Positions 8,701-18,974 are shown, counted from the first letter of the stretch. The stretch is DNA of 64,000 nt from Flagellimonas spongiicola (GCF_023502425.1 NZ_JAMFMA010000002.1:62001-126000); one strand, 5' to 3'. Notes: generated by a model not told the origin, from the letters alone. Numbers and translations: made by a program.

Positions 8701-11272
8701 AAATAAGGAAAAGTACACCATAGGTGAAGAAGCGATTATCACTTTTCCTTCCGATTTAGGCAGTCGAGCCCTGGTAAGTATTGAAAACGGTTCCGAGGTA
8801 CTCTCCCAACAGTGGATTGAAACAAATGCACGTGAAACACAGGCAAGAATCCCCATAACACCGGAAATGGCGCCAAATGTTTACGTTAATATCTCGCTAT
8901 TACAACCGCATGGCCAAGTCGCCAATGACTTACCGATCCGATTGTATGGCGTGGTACCAATTGAAGTTGAAAACCCAGCGACTTTCCTGGAGCCAAAATT
9001 GCAAATGCCCCAAGTATTGGAACCCGAAAAGGATTTTACTGTCACGGTTTCCGAATCGAAGGCAAAACCGATGACCTATACTTTGGCGGTTGTTGATGAA
9101 GGACTGCTGGACCTTACACGATTTAAAACCCCAGAAATTCATAAGGCTTTTTATGCTAGGCAAGCCTTGGGCGTTAAAACCTTCGACATTTTTGATGATG
9201 TAATGGGCGCCTATTCCGTTAGCGTCGACAATATCTACGCCATTGGTGGCGGTGGAATTGGGGAAGGAGCCAAAAACCGCAAAGCACAGCGATTCAAACC
9301 AGTTGTCACCTATTTGGGTCCGTTCAATTTGAATGCCAATGAAACGGCAAAGCACACCATAGCAATGCCAAACTATATTGGCTCGGTACGAACAATGGTT
9401 ATAGCTGGCAACAAAAAGGGTGCTTACGGTAAATCTGATGAGACCACACCGGTGAGGAAACCATTGATGGTACTAACTTCCATTCCACGAAAACTATCTC
9501 CAGGAGAGACAGTTACCATTCCGGTTACCGTATTTGCAATGGAGAAAAAAGTAAAAAATGTCACGGTCAGCATTGAAACGGATAACGCACTGGAAGCACT
9601 TGGTACTACAACCAAAAACATTTCATTCGATTCAGTTGGGGAACAAATCGTGAATTTCGAATTCAAAGTAAATCCTGCAAGCTCGTATCAAAATATCAAA
9701 GTTACGGCCTCCGGAGCTGGTGAGCGTGCTACAAGTGAAACCGAAATTGATGTGGAAAACCCGAATCCGATCACTACAAAGAGCACCTTGTTTACTATAG
9801 ACCCAAACCAATCCATCAGTATACCAATGGAAACGTTTGGCACTTCTGGCACCAATACGGCTAGTATGGAATTTTCCACCTTGCCACCTATGGATTTTTC
9901 CCGCCGCCTCGATTACTTAATCCGGTACCCTCATGGCTGTGTTGAGCAAACTACCTCAGCGGCATTTCCGCAATTATTTTTAAATGATGTCCTTGACATC
10001 ACCTTTGAAAGAAAACAAGATGCGGAGCGAAACATAAAAACAGCCATAAAACGCCTAAATGATTTTCAAACACCAAATGGAGGTTTAAGTTATTGGGCGG
10101 GATATGGCTCCACGAACGATTGGGGAACCTCATATGCAGGTCATTTTATGTTGGAAGCCAAGCAAAAAGGTTATCAGTTACCGTTGACCTTTTTGAGCAA
10201 TTGGTTACGTTATCAAAAGAACACAGCCCGTCAATGGAGTAACAGGCAAACGCGTTATAACGATGACATTGCGCAAGCTTATCGTTTATATACTTTGGCA
10301 TTGGCGCAACAACCTGAATTGGCCGCGATGAACCGGTTGCGGGAATCAGGTAACCTGAGCAACGAAGCCAAATGGCGACTTGCTGCCGCTTACGCACTAA
10401 CGGGAAAAAAAGAAGTGGCCATAGCATTAGCCAAAACTGCGAACATCGATTTCAAACCACGTAATTACGATTATAGAACCTATGGTTCGGTCTTCAGAAA
10501 CAGGGCCATGGCACTGGAAGCTATGGTATTGTTAGAACGAAACGACCAAAGGAACCTTGCTGAATCCTTGGCCAGAAATCTCTCGTCACAAAGCTGGTAT
10601 AGCACACAAGAAACGGCATATGCCTTATTGGCCCTTGCAAAAATGGTGGGTAAAAATGGCGGTAAATCCATAGCCGTAAACTATAGGCTCAACAACAAAG
10701 AAAATCAAGTAAAAACGGATAGAGCCATTGCGGAACGAGATATCCCAGTTACAGCTAACAAAATAGATATTCCTGTTCAAAACAATCAAGCCAATACGGT
10801 TTATGTGACTTTGTCCCAAAGCGGGAAACTTCCCGTAGGACAGGAACTGGAATCACGCAAGAATCTTTCCATTACGATTAACTATCTGGATGCTGAAGGT
10901 AAAAAAATGGATATTTCGCAATTGCGTCAGGGTACAGAATTAACTGCTAAAATAAACGTCTATAACAATTCCGCAGATTGGATTTCGGATCTTGCATTGA
11001 CGCAGATTGTGCCAAGCGGATGGGAAATTGTAGATACGTCCTATGCTACAGGATCAAATCCAAATGCTGCGCATGTAGATTTTATGGATACACGTGATGA
11101 CCGAACACATTTTTACTTTGACTTAGGGGCGAAAAAAAGCAAAACCTTCACCGTAAAGCTGAATGCCTCATATTTAGGGGATTATTATTTACCAGGTTCC
11201 CAAGTAGAAGGTATGTACGATGGAAATTACTATGCCAGGAACAAGGGACAATGGGTTAAAGTAATTCAATAA
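5717..11272 (+). CDS. Bacterial alpha-2-macroglobulin (MG domain lipoprotein)
   Basis: A 1851-residue lipoprotein with lipobox NFSC near residue 19. It contains macroglobulin-type beta domains, the MG2/bait-region segment around GVYRPGVTAHLTYVL, the A2M domain (DVMGAYSVSVDNIYAIGGGG, then YLGPFNLNANETAKHTI) and a thioester-domain motif GCVEQTTS with Cys1408 and Gln1411. An intact CxEQ suggests the covalent thioester trap is functional. Bacterial alpha-2-macroglobulins trap foreign proteases in the periplasm. As in Escherichia coli (yfhM-pbpC) it is followed at once by the gene for penicillin-binding protein 1C, which supports a shared role in envelope defence and repair. Confidence 0.93.
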   Translation: MARYLRFLTAFLLIINFSCKKQVDPENLDNLFKFKDYISYHTHGRQSIVSPIRIALAQPLEQYEITQELPSEYLKIAPKVNGKLVIENGHELVFQPTEQLKPNTEYTVTLALHELFEGIDKEYRTYSFGFKTLEPNFKISLGNLQSYDKNWQYLTGSLEASDLLAAIEVFKVITATQAARKLSVNWEKGQEQASYFNFKIDSIKRQVDDSSLRITWNGADLGIENKGEEELTIPGLNKFVVVDAKTSTGANSSLTLNFSEPLAENQNLNGLVTVEGATTLRYETDGNVLRVYPSNKIVGEAKVNVYEGIKSAFGFDLKKPFSEYLSFEQLKPNVRLVSKGTILPNATATPIYFETVNLAAIEVRVIQVYQNNMLQYLQNNNLTPEYYPNLKRVGRKVAHKVLQLTASGEVNNSYWKAHALNLSELIQVNPGSLYRVEFSFNKEHTTYDCGNKSDDRLTTQIETASRETDSDEERYWDNEIYSWRNIDYNWEEQDNPCHPAYYNYDRIASTNLLGSDLGLIVKKGNNNTYHFTTTNILSAKPEGNTNIKLYNYQQQLLGEVQTDSEGFTIYDGAKTLAFAVAEKNNNYAYAKLVDGNALSLSKFDVSGQELQSGIQGFIYTERGVYRPGVTAHLTYVLDDRGNPLPEGHPVVLEVTDSKGKLVQRTVLKNNPVQVQEGLYANKRDQFHYFPIPTKTSSPTGNWTAKIIVGSAEFTKNLKIATIKPNRLKVDFAFNDEVLKANANTKGDISVKWLHGAPARNLKIDVKTKIEPTTSAFKGYDNYVFSDPVRNFDALESQFLNSKLDANGSIEINQKIPINGNAPGMLQTVFTTKVFEGGGDFSIDVFTKKLAPFNHFVGLRSPKAKRYGSFLTDDTNTFEVVSVDAEGKATGNRKLNVKIYKIEWRWWWNRGRDNLSRYENATVHRPFKELELTTNAQGKGSFDITIPDVDGGRYLIRVIDEVSGHATGRTAYFYRNWWRRPASGDSESSKILVFAANKEKYTIGEEAIITFPSDLGSRALVSIENGSEVLSQQWIETNARETQARIPITPEMAPNVYVNISLLQPHGQVANDLPIRLYGVVPIEVENPATFLEPKLQMPQVLEPEKDFTVTVSESKAKPMTYTLAVVDEGLLDLTRFKTPEIHKAFYARQALGVKTFDIFDDVMGAYSVSVDNIYAIGGGGIGEGAKNRKAQRFKPVVTYLGPFNLNANETAKHTIAMPNYIGSVRTMVIAGNKKGAYGKSDETTPVRKPLMVLTSIPRKLSPGETVTIPVTVFAMEKKVKNVTVSIETDNALEALGTTTKNISFDSVGEQIVNFEFKVNPASSYQNIKVTASGAGERATSETEIDVENPNPITTKSTLFTIDPNQSISIPMETFGTSGTNTASMEFSTLPPMDFSRRLDYLIRYPHGCVEQTTSAAFPQLFLNDVLDITFERKQDAERNIKTAIKRLNDFQTPNGGLSYWAGYGSTNDWGTSYAGHFMLEAKQKGYQLPLTFLSNWLRYQKNTARQWSNRQTRYNDDIAQAYRLYTLALAQQPELAAMNRLRESGNLSNEAKWRLAAAYALTGKKEVAIALAKTANIDFKPRNYDYRTYGSVFRNRAMALEAMVLLERNDQRNLAESLARNLSSQSWYSTQETAYALLALAKMVGKNGGKSIAVNYRLNNKENQVKTDRAIAERDIPVTANKIDIPVQNNQANTVYVTLSQSGKLPVGQELESRKNLSITINYLDAEGKKMDISQLRQGTELTAKINVYNNSADWISDLALTQIVPSGWEIVDTSYATGSNPNAAHVDFMDTRDDRTHFYFDLGAKKSKTFTVKLNASYLGDYYLPGSQVEGMYDGNYYARNKGQWVKVIQ

Positions 11273-11281
11273 ACCAAGCGT

Positions 11282-13657
11282 TTGGTCAAAGTAATAGACA
11301 TAGTAAAAAAATGGGCGTTGAAGTACAAATATTTGGTTGTACTTACCTCACCTGTTTTCCTTTATTGGTTGTTCTGTCTTCCATCTACCCTTTTCAAAGA
11401 CCCTGTATCAACTGTTGTGAGTAGTTCTGACAACATTTTGATTGGAGCTAGGGTAGCAACTGATGGCCAGTATCGATTCCCAATCTTGGATTCAGTCCCA
11501 CAGCGTTTCAAAACTTGTATTTTACATTTTGAAGATGAATATTTCTATAAGCATCCTGGGTTTAACCCAATATCCATTGCAAAAGCCCTTAAGCATAATC
11601 TAACCCGTGATTCCCGCAGAGGAGGCAGTACCATCACACAGCAGCTGATTAGATTATCACGAAAGAACAAACAACGAACCTATTGGGAAAAGGGTATTGA
11701 ATTATTAATGGCCACAAGGTTGGAATTCAGATATTCCAAAGAGGAAATCTTAAAGTTTTATGCAAGTTATACGCCATACGGAGGAAATGTGGTGGGTCTG
11801 GAAACAGCATCCTGGCGATATTTTGGGTTACCCTCGCACGAGTTAAGTTGGGGGCAATCGGCGGCGTTAGCGGTTTTACCTAATGCCCCAGCATTGATAT
11901 TTCCCGGGAGGAATGAAGCACAACTAAGAGCAAAACGAGATCGATTGTTACAAAAACTCCATTCAAAGGGTATTATTGACCAAACCACTTTTGAGTTGTC
12001 CATTGCGGAACCCTTACCGCAGAAACCTTTACCGTTGCCAAATATTGCAGCGCATTTAACGGAGCGCATCAAAAAAGAACATCCAGGAAAACACATCACA
12101 ACCACAGTGGATAGGCATCTGCAATTGCAATTGAACCGTATTGCACAGCAACACTATTCCAATTTAAAAAGCAATCAAATTCACAATCTATCCATCCTAG
12201 TTTTAGATGTGGAGAATAGAAAGGTCTTGGCTTATATTGGCAATTCTCCAACCGACCATGAACATCATAATTATGTGGATATAATTACCAAAAAAAGAAG
12301 TACCGGAAGCACCTTAAAACCTTTTTTATTTGCTGCACTAATGGACGAAGGACTGGTACTACCCAACAGTTTGGTCACCGATGTCCCAACCGTAATCAAT
12401 GGTTATCATCCAGAAAACTTTGATCACAGTTACAGTGGGGCCATTGCGGCATCAAGAGCTTTGTCAAGATCGCTCAATGTACCTGCAGTACGACAACTTC
12501 AACATTATGGATTACAAAAATTCCATAATGATTTGAAACGAATTGGGTTGAAATCACTAGACCGCACCGCTGAGCATTACGGTCTTCCGTTAATCCTAGG
12601 TGGTGCCGAAAGCTCCCTTTGGGAAGTGACAAATGCTTATGCCGCGGTAGCTTCCAGTTTGAATCATTATGTGGGTTCATCAAGCACCTACAGATCAGGA
12701 GAGTTTGCTGAAGCCAGTTATCTACAAGAAGCTGCCATTGATTTTGGGAAAGCGCAATTCCAAGCACCTGTCTACAACAGTGGGGCTTTGTACCATACGT
12801 TCAACGCATTGCGGGAGGTAAATCGTCCTGAAGGTGATGAAAACTGGGAATTTTTTGATTCCTCGCAACCCTTGGCATGGAAAACAGGAACCAGTTTTGG
12901 GTTCAAGGATGCTTGGGCTATAGGTACCACCCCAAAATATGCAATAGGTGTGTGGGTAGGAAACGCCGATGGTGAAGGACGTCCTGGCCTAACCGGTATT
13001 ACCGCTGCGGCACCTATTTTGTTCGATGTAGTGGGACAATTACCGCATAGTGGATGGTTTCTAGAACCTTATGACGACCTTGTTGAATTGAAAACTTGTA
13101 AGCACAGTGGGTTTAGAGCTTCGATTTATTGTGATGAAACCCAAACGTCCTTGCTCCCTGAAAGCGGTATTAAAAGTCCAATCTGCCCCTACCATCATCA
13201 AATAACCATGGATGCCACTGTTTCTTACCAGGTAAACTCAGGTTGTTATCCGTTGGCTGATATGGTCCATAAAAATTGGTTTGTCTTACCTCCCAGTATC
13301 GCATATTATTATTCGAACACCAATCCAAATTACAAACCATTACCACCCCATGCAGCGAATTGTTCCAATGAAAACCAAAATCTTATGGAATTCATCTATC
13401 CTAGGGCTAATGAGGAAATCATTGTTCCCAAGGATTTTGGAGCTGCATCCCATGAAGTGATTTTTAAGGTAGCCCACCCATTAAAGGAAAGCACGGTACA
13501 CTGGTATCTTGATGAATCTTATGTAAGTTCAACCAAAGAGTTCCATGAATTGATTTTACCAGTTAAAACGGGATCACATACATTAACCGCCATGGACGAG
13601 TTAGGAAATCGTATTGTTAAATCAATTTATGTAAGAAGGTCCCATGATGGGGATTAA
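11282..13657 (+). CDS. pbpC: Penicillin-binding protein 1C (glycosyltransferase/transpeptidase)
   Basis: 791 residues. After one N-terminal membrane anchor comes a GT51 glycosyltransferase domain with EDEYFYKHPGF and GGSTITQQ. The transpeptidase domain carries the SxxK motif STLK (Ser343, Lys346), SLN in ALSRSLNV and KTGTS (Lys534). The C-terminal 90 residues (from about VIFKVAHPL) fit the PbpC-specific beta domain. It polymerises and possibly cross-links peptidoglycan. No ATG is available near the anchor, so a TTG at 11282, 9 bp after the alpha-2-macroglobulin stop, is the likely start. Its stop codon lies one base from that of der on the other strand (convergent). Confidence 0.92.
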   Translation: MVKVIDIVKKWALKYKYLVVLTSPVFLYWLFCLPSTLFKDPVSTVVSSSDNILIGARVATDGQYRFPILDSVPQRFKTCILHFEDEYFYKHPGFNPISIAKALKHNLTRDSRRGGSTITQQLIRLSRKNKQRTYWEKGIELLMATRLEFRYSKEEILKFYASYTPYGGNVVGLETASWRYFGLPSHELSWGQSAALAVLPNAPALIFPGRNEAQLRAKRDRLLQKLHSKGIIDQTTFELSIAEPLPQKPLPLPNIAAHLTERIKKEHPGKHITTTVDRHLQLQLNRIAQQHYSNLKSNQIHNLSILVLDVENRKVLAYIGNSPTDHEHHNYVDIITKKRSTGSTLKPFLFAALMDEGLVLPNSLVTDVPTVINGYHPENFDHSYSGAIAASRALSRSLNVPAVRQLQHYGLQKFHNDLKRIGLKSLDRTAEHYGLPLILGGAESSLWEVTNAYAAVASSLNHYVGSSSTYRSGEFAEASYLQEAAIDFGKAQFQAPVYNSGALYHTFNALREVNRPEGDENWEFFDSSQPLAWKTGTSFGFKDAWAIGTTPKYAIGVWVGNADGEGRPGLTGITAAAPILFDVVGQLPHSGWFLEPYDDLVELKTCKHSGFRASIYCDETQTSLLPESGIKSPICPYHHQITMDATVSYQVNSGCYPLADMVHKNWFVLPPSIAYYYSNTNPNYKPLPPHAANCSNENQNLMEFIYPRANEEIIVPKDFGAASHEVIFKVAHPLKESTVHWYLDESYVSSTKEFHELILPVKTGSHTLTAMDELGNRIVKSIYVRRSHDGD

Positions 13658-13658
13658 A

Positions 13659-14960
13659 CTATTTTTTCCGCATAAAAATAGTAATCGGCACTCCGCTGAA
13701 ATCGAAATTATCTCGCAGTTTATTTTCCAAAAACCGTTTGTAAGGGTCTCGTACATATTGCGGAAGATTACAGAAAAATGCAAACTGCGGGTAAGGGGTT
13801 GGCAATTGCGTACAAAACTTGATTTTCACAAATTTACCTTTGTAGGCCGGTGGTGGGGTATGCTCAATAATAGGAAGCATAATATCGTTCAATTTGCGCG
13901 TGGCAATTTTTTTGGAACGGTTTTTATATACATCCACAGCGGTTTCAATGGCTTTAAAAATGCGCTGCTTGTTCAAAACCGATATGAAAATGATAGGAAC
14001 ATCATCAAAAGGTGCAATGGCTTCCTTGATTTTTGCGGTGTAATCCCGAACGGAATTTGTCTCTTTTTCAACAAGGTCCCACTTATTCACCAAGATCACG
14101 ATACCCTTGTTGTTGCGTTGCGCCAACCAAAATATATTTTGGACTTGTCCATCAAATCCTCTTGAAGCATCCAAAAGCAGGATGCAGACATCCGCATGTT
14201 CAATCGCCCTAACGGATCGCATTACGGAATAAAATTCCAAATCTTCCTTTACCTTGGACTTCCTTCGGATTCCTGCAGTATCCACCAGATTGAATTCAAA
14301 ACCAAAGCGATTGTATTTGGTGTCGATACTATCACGCGTTGTACCGGCAATATCGGTTACGATGTAGCGGTCCTCGCCAATTAATGCATTTATAAAGGAT
14401 GATTTACCAGCGTTAGGTCGACCAACTACTGCAAACCTTGGCAATTCGCTTTCCACCTCTTCTAGCTCCGGCAATTCCTTTACAACCGCATCCAACAATT
14501 CCCCTGTACCACTACCGTTAATACTTGACAGGGCATAATAATCGCCAAGTCCCAAGGCATAAAATTCCACAGCATCTGCATGTCGTTGCGCGTTGTCAAC
14601 CTTATTTACGGCCAAAAAAACCGGTTTATTGACCCTTCGTAACAATTTGGCCACGTCTTCATCCATTCCTGTAACCCCGGACTCCACATCCACCATAAAA
14701 ATTATGGCGTCCGCTTCATCAATGGCCAGTTCTACCTGCTTATCGATTTCCTGTTCAAAAATGTCATCACTACCAACAACATATCCACCCGTATCTATTA
14801 AGGAGAATTCCTTTCCATTCCAGTCACTTTTCCCATAATGTCTGTCACGGGTTACCCCACTGACAGAGTCCACAATGGCTTCTCTTCTTTGGATCAATCG
14901 ATTAAAGAATGTGGACTTCCCCACATTTGGCCTACCTACAATGGCGACAATAGCACCCAT
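13659..14960 (-). CDS. der: Ribosome biogenesis GTPase Der (EngA)
   Basis: Tandem GTPase with two G domains followed by a KH-like domain, as in all Der proteins. The first P-loop is GRPNVGKS near the start with DTGG, NKVD; the second is GRPNAGKS near residue 180 with [10 protein letters not shown] and NKWDLVE. The C-terminal KH-like domain (about residues 350-433) ends MRKK. It is needed for 50S subunit maturation. The ATG at 14960 ([16 protein letters not shown]) gives the family's usual start; another ATG three codons upstream (14969) is possible. Confidence 0.96.
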   Translation of the reverse strand: MGAIVAIVGRPNVGKSTFFNRLIQRREAIVDSVSGVTRDRHYGKSDWNGKEFSLIDTGGYVVGSDDIFEQEIDKQVELAIDEADAIIFMVDVESGVTGMDEDVAKLLRRVNKPVFLAVNKVDNAQRHADAVEFYALGLGDYYALSSINGSGTGELLDAVVKELPELEEVESELPRFAVVGRPNAGKSSFINALIGEDRYIVTDIAGTTRDSIDTKYNRFGFEFNLVDTAGIRRKSKVKEDLEFYSVMRSVRAIEHADVCILLLDASRGFDGQVQNIFWLAQRNNKGIVILVNKWDLVEKETNSVRDYTAKIKEAIAPFDDVPIIFISVLNKQRIFKAIETAVDVYKNRSKKIATRKLNDIMLPIIEHTPPPAYKGKFVKIKFCTQLPTPYPQFAFFCNLPQYVRDPYKRFLENKLRDNFDFSGVPITIFMRKK

Positions 14961-15036
14961 CCGCTTCAAATTTTGGCAAAAATACCATTATTTATGAAGA
15001 AAAAATGATACCTTTTTTTGTCAATTTCAGTGACAT

Positions 15037-15537
15037 ATGAGTGACTTCACCAATGAAATCGTATTAAGGCCCCGTTTTGAAATCCCTTTAAAAGCGGATT
15101 TGGAACATTTAAAACGGGCTTTTGACCAAAGCGCACCGCATCCTTTTCAATTGAAACGGTTGGACGAGCATGTCTATATTCGGTTCAAGAAATCTGAAAC
15201 AAATTTTTGGACGCCACAGGTGCATATGGAGCTAACTTCCTTTGAAGATGGTATTAGCAAAATCCACGGTGTATTTGGTCCAAATCCCACTTTATGGACC
15301 TTCTTTATGTTTCTTCACTTTGGTGTTGGCACGCTATTCATCATACTAGGTGTGTTCGCCTACTCCAACTATTCATTGGGTCATGACATTACGTTTTGGT
15401 TAGTGGGAATGTCTTTTCTTGTATTGATTTGGTTTAGCCTATATGCTTTTGGCAGATTGGGAAAATCCAAAGGTGGTCCTCAAATGGAACAGCTCAAAAC
15501 CTATATTCGGCAGTTGATTGCTGAATTGAAACGATAA
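15037..15537 (+). CDS. Conserved membrane protein of unknown function
   Basis: 166 residues. An N-terminal soluble half (about 1-85) is followed by two strong hydrophobic segments (about 87-108 and 117-138) and a short basic C-terminal helix. No catalytic motif is seen. The soluble half resembles small DUF-type domains often found in flavobacterial hypotheticals that sit between der and era; here it lies between them on the opposite strand. The 67 bases before the ATG must hold its promoter and that of der. Function not assigned. Confidence 0.7.
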   Translation: MSDFTNEIVLRPRFEIPLKADLEHLKRAFDQSAPHPFQLKRLDEHVYIRFKKSETNFWTPQVHMELTSFEDGISKIHGVFGPNPTLWTFFMFLHFGVGTLFIILGVFAYSNYSLGHDITFWLVGMSFLVLIWFSLYAFGRLGKSKGGPQMEQLKTYIRQLIAELKR

Positions 15538-15543
15538 CGCATA

Positions 15544-16428
15544 TCACCCATTGTAACCAAAACGCCTTAACTGTTGAGCGCTGCTACGCCAGTTCTTGTT
15601 CACCTTTACATAAAGCTCAATGTGGACTTGTTTGTCAAAAAACTTTTCAAGATCGGCTCTGGCCTGCACCCCAACTTTTTTAAGCGCACTACCTTTATGT
15701 CCAATTAGGATTCCTTTTTGGGTGTCGCGTTCTACCATAATCACCGAACGGATTCGGATAATGTCGGTATCCTCCAAAAATTCCTCGGTTTCCACCTCCA
15801 CGGCATACGGAATTTCCTTTTTGTAGTTCAGTAGTATTTTTTCCCGTATGGTTTCATTCACAAAAAAGCGTTCCGGTTTATCCGTTAATTGATCTTTGGG
15901 ATAATAAGGCGGGGCTTCAGGCAACAACTCTAAAATTCGTTCGAAAACTTCAGATACATTGAAATTTTCTAAAGCGGAAATCGGATGAATCTCTGCTTTG
16001 GGCAACAAACTTTGCCAATGCTGGATTTGTTGTTCCAAGATTTCCTGTTCTGAGGTATCAATTTTATTCACCAGTAACAATACTGGGATTTTACTGTTTT
16101 CAATTTTTTTGAAAAATGCTTCATCCTTCAGTCCCTTTTCGCCAATCTCGACCATATAAAGCAAGACATCAGCATCTTCGAAGGCGGATTTTACAAAATC
16201 CATCATGCTTGTTTGCAGTTCATAGGCCGGTTTGATTATTCCCGGAGTATCGGATAATATCACTTGAAAATCATTCCCATTGACAATTCCCAATATCCGA
16301 TGTCTGGTGGTCTGGGCTTTTGAGGTGATAATGGACAATTTCTCACCGACAAAAGCATTCATCAAAGTGGATTTACCCACATTGGGATTTCCAATAATAT
16401 TTACGAATCCTGCTTTATGCTTTTTCAT
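15544..16428 (-). CDS. era: GTPase Era
   Basis: 294 residues with the G1 motif GNPNVGKST, switch region TTRHRILG, G3 DTPGI, G4 NKID and a C-terminal KH domain containing GHKGSALKKVGVQARADLEKFF, which binds the 3' end of 16S rRNA. It assists 30S assembly. Its start codon overlaps the 3' end of the upstream symporter gene by 14 bp, indicating cotranscription and possibly coupled translation. The stop lies 6 bp from the convergent small membrane-protein gene. Confidence 0.96.
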   Translation of the reverse strand: MKKHKAGFVNIIGNPNVGKSTLMNAFVGEKLSIITSKAQTTRHRILGIVNGNDFQVILSDTPGIIKPAYELQTSMMDFVKSAFEDADVLLYMVEIGEKGLKDEAFFKKIENSKIPVLLLVNKIDTSEQEILEQQIQHWQSLLPKAEIHPISALENFNVSEVFERILELLPEAPPYYPKDQLTDKPERFFVNETIREKILLNYKKEIPYAVEVETEEFLEDTDIIRIRSVIMVERDTQKGILIGHKGSALKKVGVQARADLEKFFDKQVHIELYVKVNKNWRSSAQQLRRFGYNG

Positions 16429-17779
16429 GTTTCAATTTTGAAAAGTATTTCTTGGAAGCTGCATTTACTTTTGGTGCCAAAATCAATATGGCAATCATAT
16501 TCGGAATCACCATTAAGGCATAAGAAAGGTCAATCAAGTTTTTGACCAAATCCAATGAGGCTATTGCTGCAAATACGATCATTATCACAAAATAGTGGTT
16601 GTAAAACCGGCCTATTTTTGCGTTGGTCAAGAAAGACAGACATTTGACACCATAATAGGAATAGGTAAATAGGGTTGATAATGCAAAAGCGGTAACTATC
16701 ACCATAAGCAAATCATCCCCAAACCCAAAAAGCGTAGTCCTGAAAGCCTTTAACGTCATAACTATTCCACTTCCATCTTCTAGGTACGCCCCACTTAAAA
16801 TTATAACAACGGCCGTAAAGGTGCATACCAAAATGGTATCTATAAATGGACCTAACATGGCTACTAGTCCTTCACGAATAGGTTCATCGTTTCTGGATTG
16901 TCCGTGATACATTGGAGCGCTACCTAAACCTGCTTCGTTAGAAAACATGGCGCGTTTAACCCCAATAATCACCAAGCCCCAAAATCCCCCTGTCACTATG
17001 GTGTTGAAATTCCATGCTTCTGAAACAATGAGTTTTAATGCTGGAATAACCTGGGAAGCATTCAAGACCATTACCACGATTACAGCTACCAAATAAACCA
17101 TCACCATAAAGGGTACAATGGCTGTTGCCACTTTTGCGATTTTGCTCAACCCACCAAAAATGACAAATGAAGTTATGATGGCTAGGATAATCCCAATGGT
17201 CAATTTCCAATTGTAATCGCTCATTTCAATCAGCGTTTCCGAAGGTTGCACAACACTCATAAAAGTTTCCGTAAACTGATTGGCTGTAAAAACTCCTAAA
17301 AATCCAAATATTCCTGAAAGGCAGAAGAAAATTGCCAAGGGTTTGTATTTTTTTCCCAACCCCTGGGTAATATAGAACATTGGTCCACCTTGCATTTTAC
17401 CTTCAGAATCAGTGCCGCGGAACATTATGGACAGGCTACACGAATAGAATTTTATACACATTCCAATAAGAGCCGTCATCCAAATCCAGAAGACCACACC
17501 TGGGCCTCCATCATGGATTGCAATAGCCACTCCAGAAATATTTCCGAGCCCAACAGTGGCCGCAACAGCAGCGGATAGCGCTTGCAATGAACTCACATCA
17601 CCTTTGGCATTTTTATCATCGTATTTCCCGCGAATTATGGCAATTGCATGTCCAAAAAAACGATAAGGGGTTAATCCGGAATAAAAAATGAGAAAGAGAC
17701 CACCACCGATCAATAAAATAAACATGGGCCAATTGACCCACGAATTGGCATCCACCAGAAAGCTGTTGAGTTGTTCCAT
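16415..17779 (-). CDS. Sodium:alanine symporter family (AGCS) amino-acid carrier
   Basis: About 454 residues with some 10-11 membrane segments. Family signatures are visible: GLGNISGVAIAI, GPGVVFWIWM, MQGGPMFYI and the highly conserved KRAMFSNEAGLGSAPMYHG. These carriers import alanine or glycine with sodium. The ATG at 17779 (MEQLNSFL) is preferred over an in-frame TTG 18 bp upstream. It overlaps era by 14 bp. The tRNA-fMet gene lies upstream on the other strand. Confidence 0.92.
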   Translation of the reverse strand: MEQLNSFLVDANSWVNWPMFILLIGGGLFLIFYSGLTPYRFFGHAIAIIRGKYDDKNAKGDVSSLQALSAAVAATVGLGNISGVAIAIHDGGPGVVFWIWMTALIGMCIKFYSCSLSIMFRGTDSEGKMQGGPMFYITQGLGKKYKPLAIFFCLSGIFGFLGVFTANQFTETFMSVVQPSETLIEMSDYNWKLTIGIILAIITSFVIFGGLSKIAKVATAIVPFMVMVYLVAVIVVMVLNASQVIPALKLIVSEAWNFNTIVTGGFWGLVIIGVKRAMFSNEAGLGSAPMYHGQSRNDEPIREGLVAMLGPFIDTILVCTFTAVVIILSGAYLEDGSGIVMTLKAFRTTLFGFGDDLLMVIVTAFALSTLFTYSYYGVKCLSFLTNAKIGRFYNHYFVIMIVFAAIASLDLVKNLIDLSYALMVIPNMIAILILAPKVNAASKKYFSKLKHEKA

Positions 17780-17860
17780 GGATTCGAAGGTAGCCAATTC
17801 AGAGAAAACGAATTGGTTGTAGGCATAAAACTATAGTTTTTGAATTCTTGTTCTAGCAAA

Positions 17861-17893
17861 TTTGGATATAAAGGAAAAACGGTCGTATATTTG
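17861..17893 (+). promoter_or_regulatory. Bacteroidota-type promoter of tRNA-fMet
   Basis: TTTG at 17861-17864 and TATATTTG at 17886-17893, separated by 21 bp, match the primary sigma factor consensus of Bacteroidota (TTTG, spacer, TAnnTTTG). The tRNA begins 10 bp after the -7 box. Confidence 0.75.
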
Positions 17894-17903
17894 CCGTCCA
17901 CAT

Positions 17904-18011
<108 letters not shown>

Positions 18012-18031
18012 TATGCCTTCAATTTCACTTC

Positions 18032-18859
18032 CTAATGACCTAACTTCTCCTGAATGTTATCCTGATTTATTTTCTTTAACACTACCACGCCAACGATAAA
18101 CAAAGGCAAGAATATGATTATTGGCAAAAGTCCTCCCAAAATTTGCTCCGTTAAACTAGGAAGGGTTTGGGATTCTAAAGCAATGTCTTTAGTATTTTGC
18201 AATCCTGGTAATGTACCAATCAAAAAGAAAAAATTGATGAGGCCATGGGTGATGGCCAGGGGTATCAATTTATTCGTTTTCAATAGCAATACACCAAAGA
18301 AAAATCCAATTAATACGGCATAAATCGCCTGACCTATCACTTGTGGAATATTGTCATTCACCATTAAATTAATCAGATGTGAAGCCCCGAAAAACATTGC
18401 AGAATAAAGAACACTTTTAAAGAGTCCTTTCCGCTTTGACAAATACTTTTGAATGAAAAAGGGCTGAAGAAATCCTCGAAACATAAATTCTTCGGCAAAC
18501 CCTACAGATAGACAAGCAAATAGCAACAACAGGAGGTTTAATATGTTTATCCCTGACATATCCTTGCCCATGAAACCTAAAATACCGATAATAAAAAGGT
18601 AGACCGGTATCAGATTCAGAAGTTTGGACGTCCATCCGTACTCTGAGGACAATCCGGAAAGAGCTATTAACTTCAATCGATATACTCCCACCGTTGCAAC
18701 CATAAAAATCAATAACATTTTAATTGCAAGCGATACATATTCCAATTGGAATTCAGACAACAAAGTATTGGAAAGCATGACATCAATTGGAATGATCATG
18801 ATTAGGAAAATAATGCCAATTATAGCAATACCGATATAAAATGGAGATGTATTTTTCAT
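18032..18859 (-). CDS. CPBP family intramembrane metalloprotease
   Basis: 275 residues with about eight hydrophobic segments. All three CPBP/Abi motifs are present: EEFMFRG (Glu123-Glu124 and the Arg), FGASHLIN, and the late ITHGLINF. These are intramembrane glutamic/metal-dependent proteases related to CAAX prenyl proteases; in bacteria some process peptides or give self-immunity to bacteriocins. It is the first gene inside the left repeat and ends 20 bp from the tRNA terminator. Target unknown. Confidence 0.85.
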   Translation of the reverse strand: MKNTSPFYIGIAIIGIIFLIMIIPIDVMLSNTLLSEFQLEYVSLAIKMLLIFMVATVGVYRLKLIALSGLSSEYGWTSKLLNLIPVYLFIIGILGFMGKDMSGINILNLLLLLFACLSVGFAEEFMFRGFLQPFFIQKYLSKRKGLFKSVLYSAMFFGASHLINLMVNDNIPQVIGQAIYAVLIGFFFGVLLLKTNKLIPLAITHGLINFFFLIGTLPGLQNTKDIALESQTLPSLTEQILGGLLPIIIFLPLFIVGVVVLKKINQDNIQEKLGH

Positions 18860-18974
18860 GTCAAATAAGGTTCTATTCGTAAACGAATGGGTAAAGCTAT
18901 TGTTACAATTCAGCCATCATTGAGTCAACAGTGGCTTCATAATCAGCAGGAATTTTGCATGTGCTACAAAACGA

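Noticed and set aside
11282..11290. An ATG start for PbpC
   Set aside because: No in-frame ATG lies before or within the membrane anchor; TTG is the best available start.
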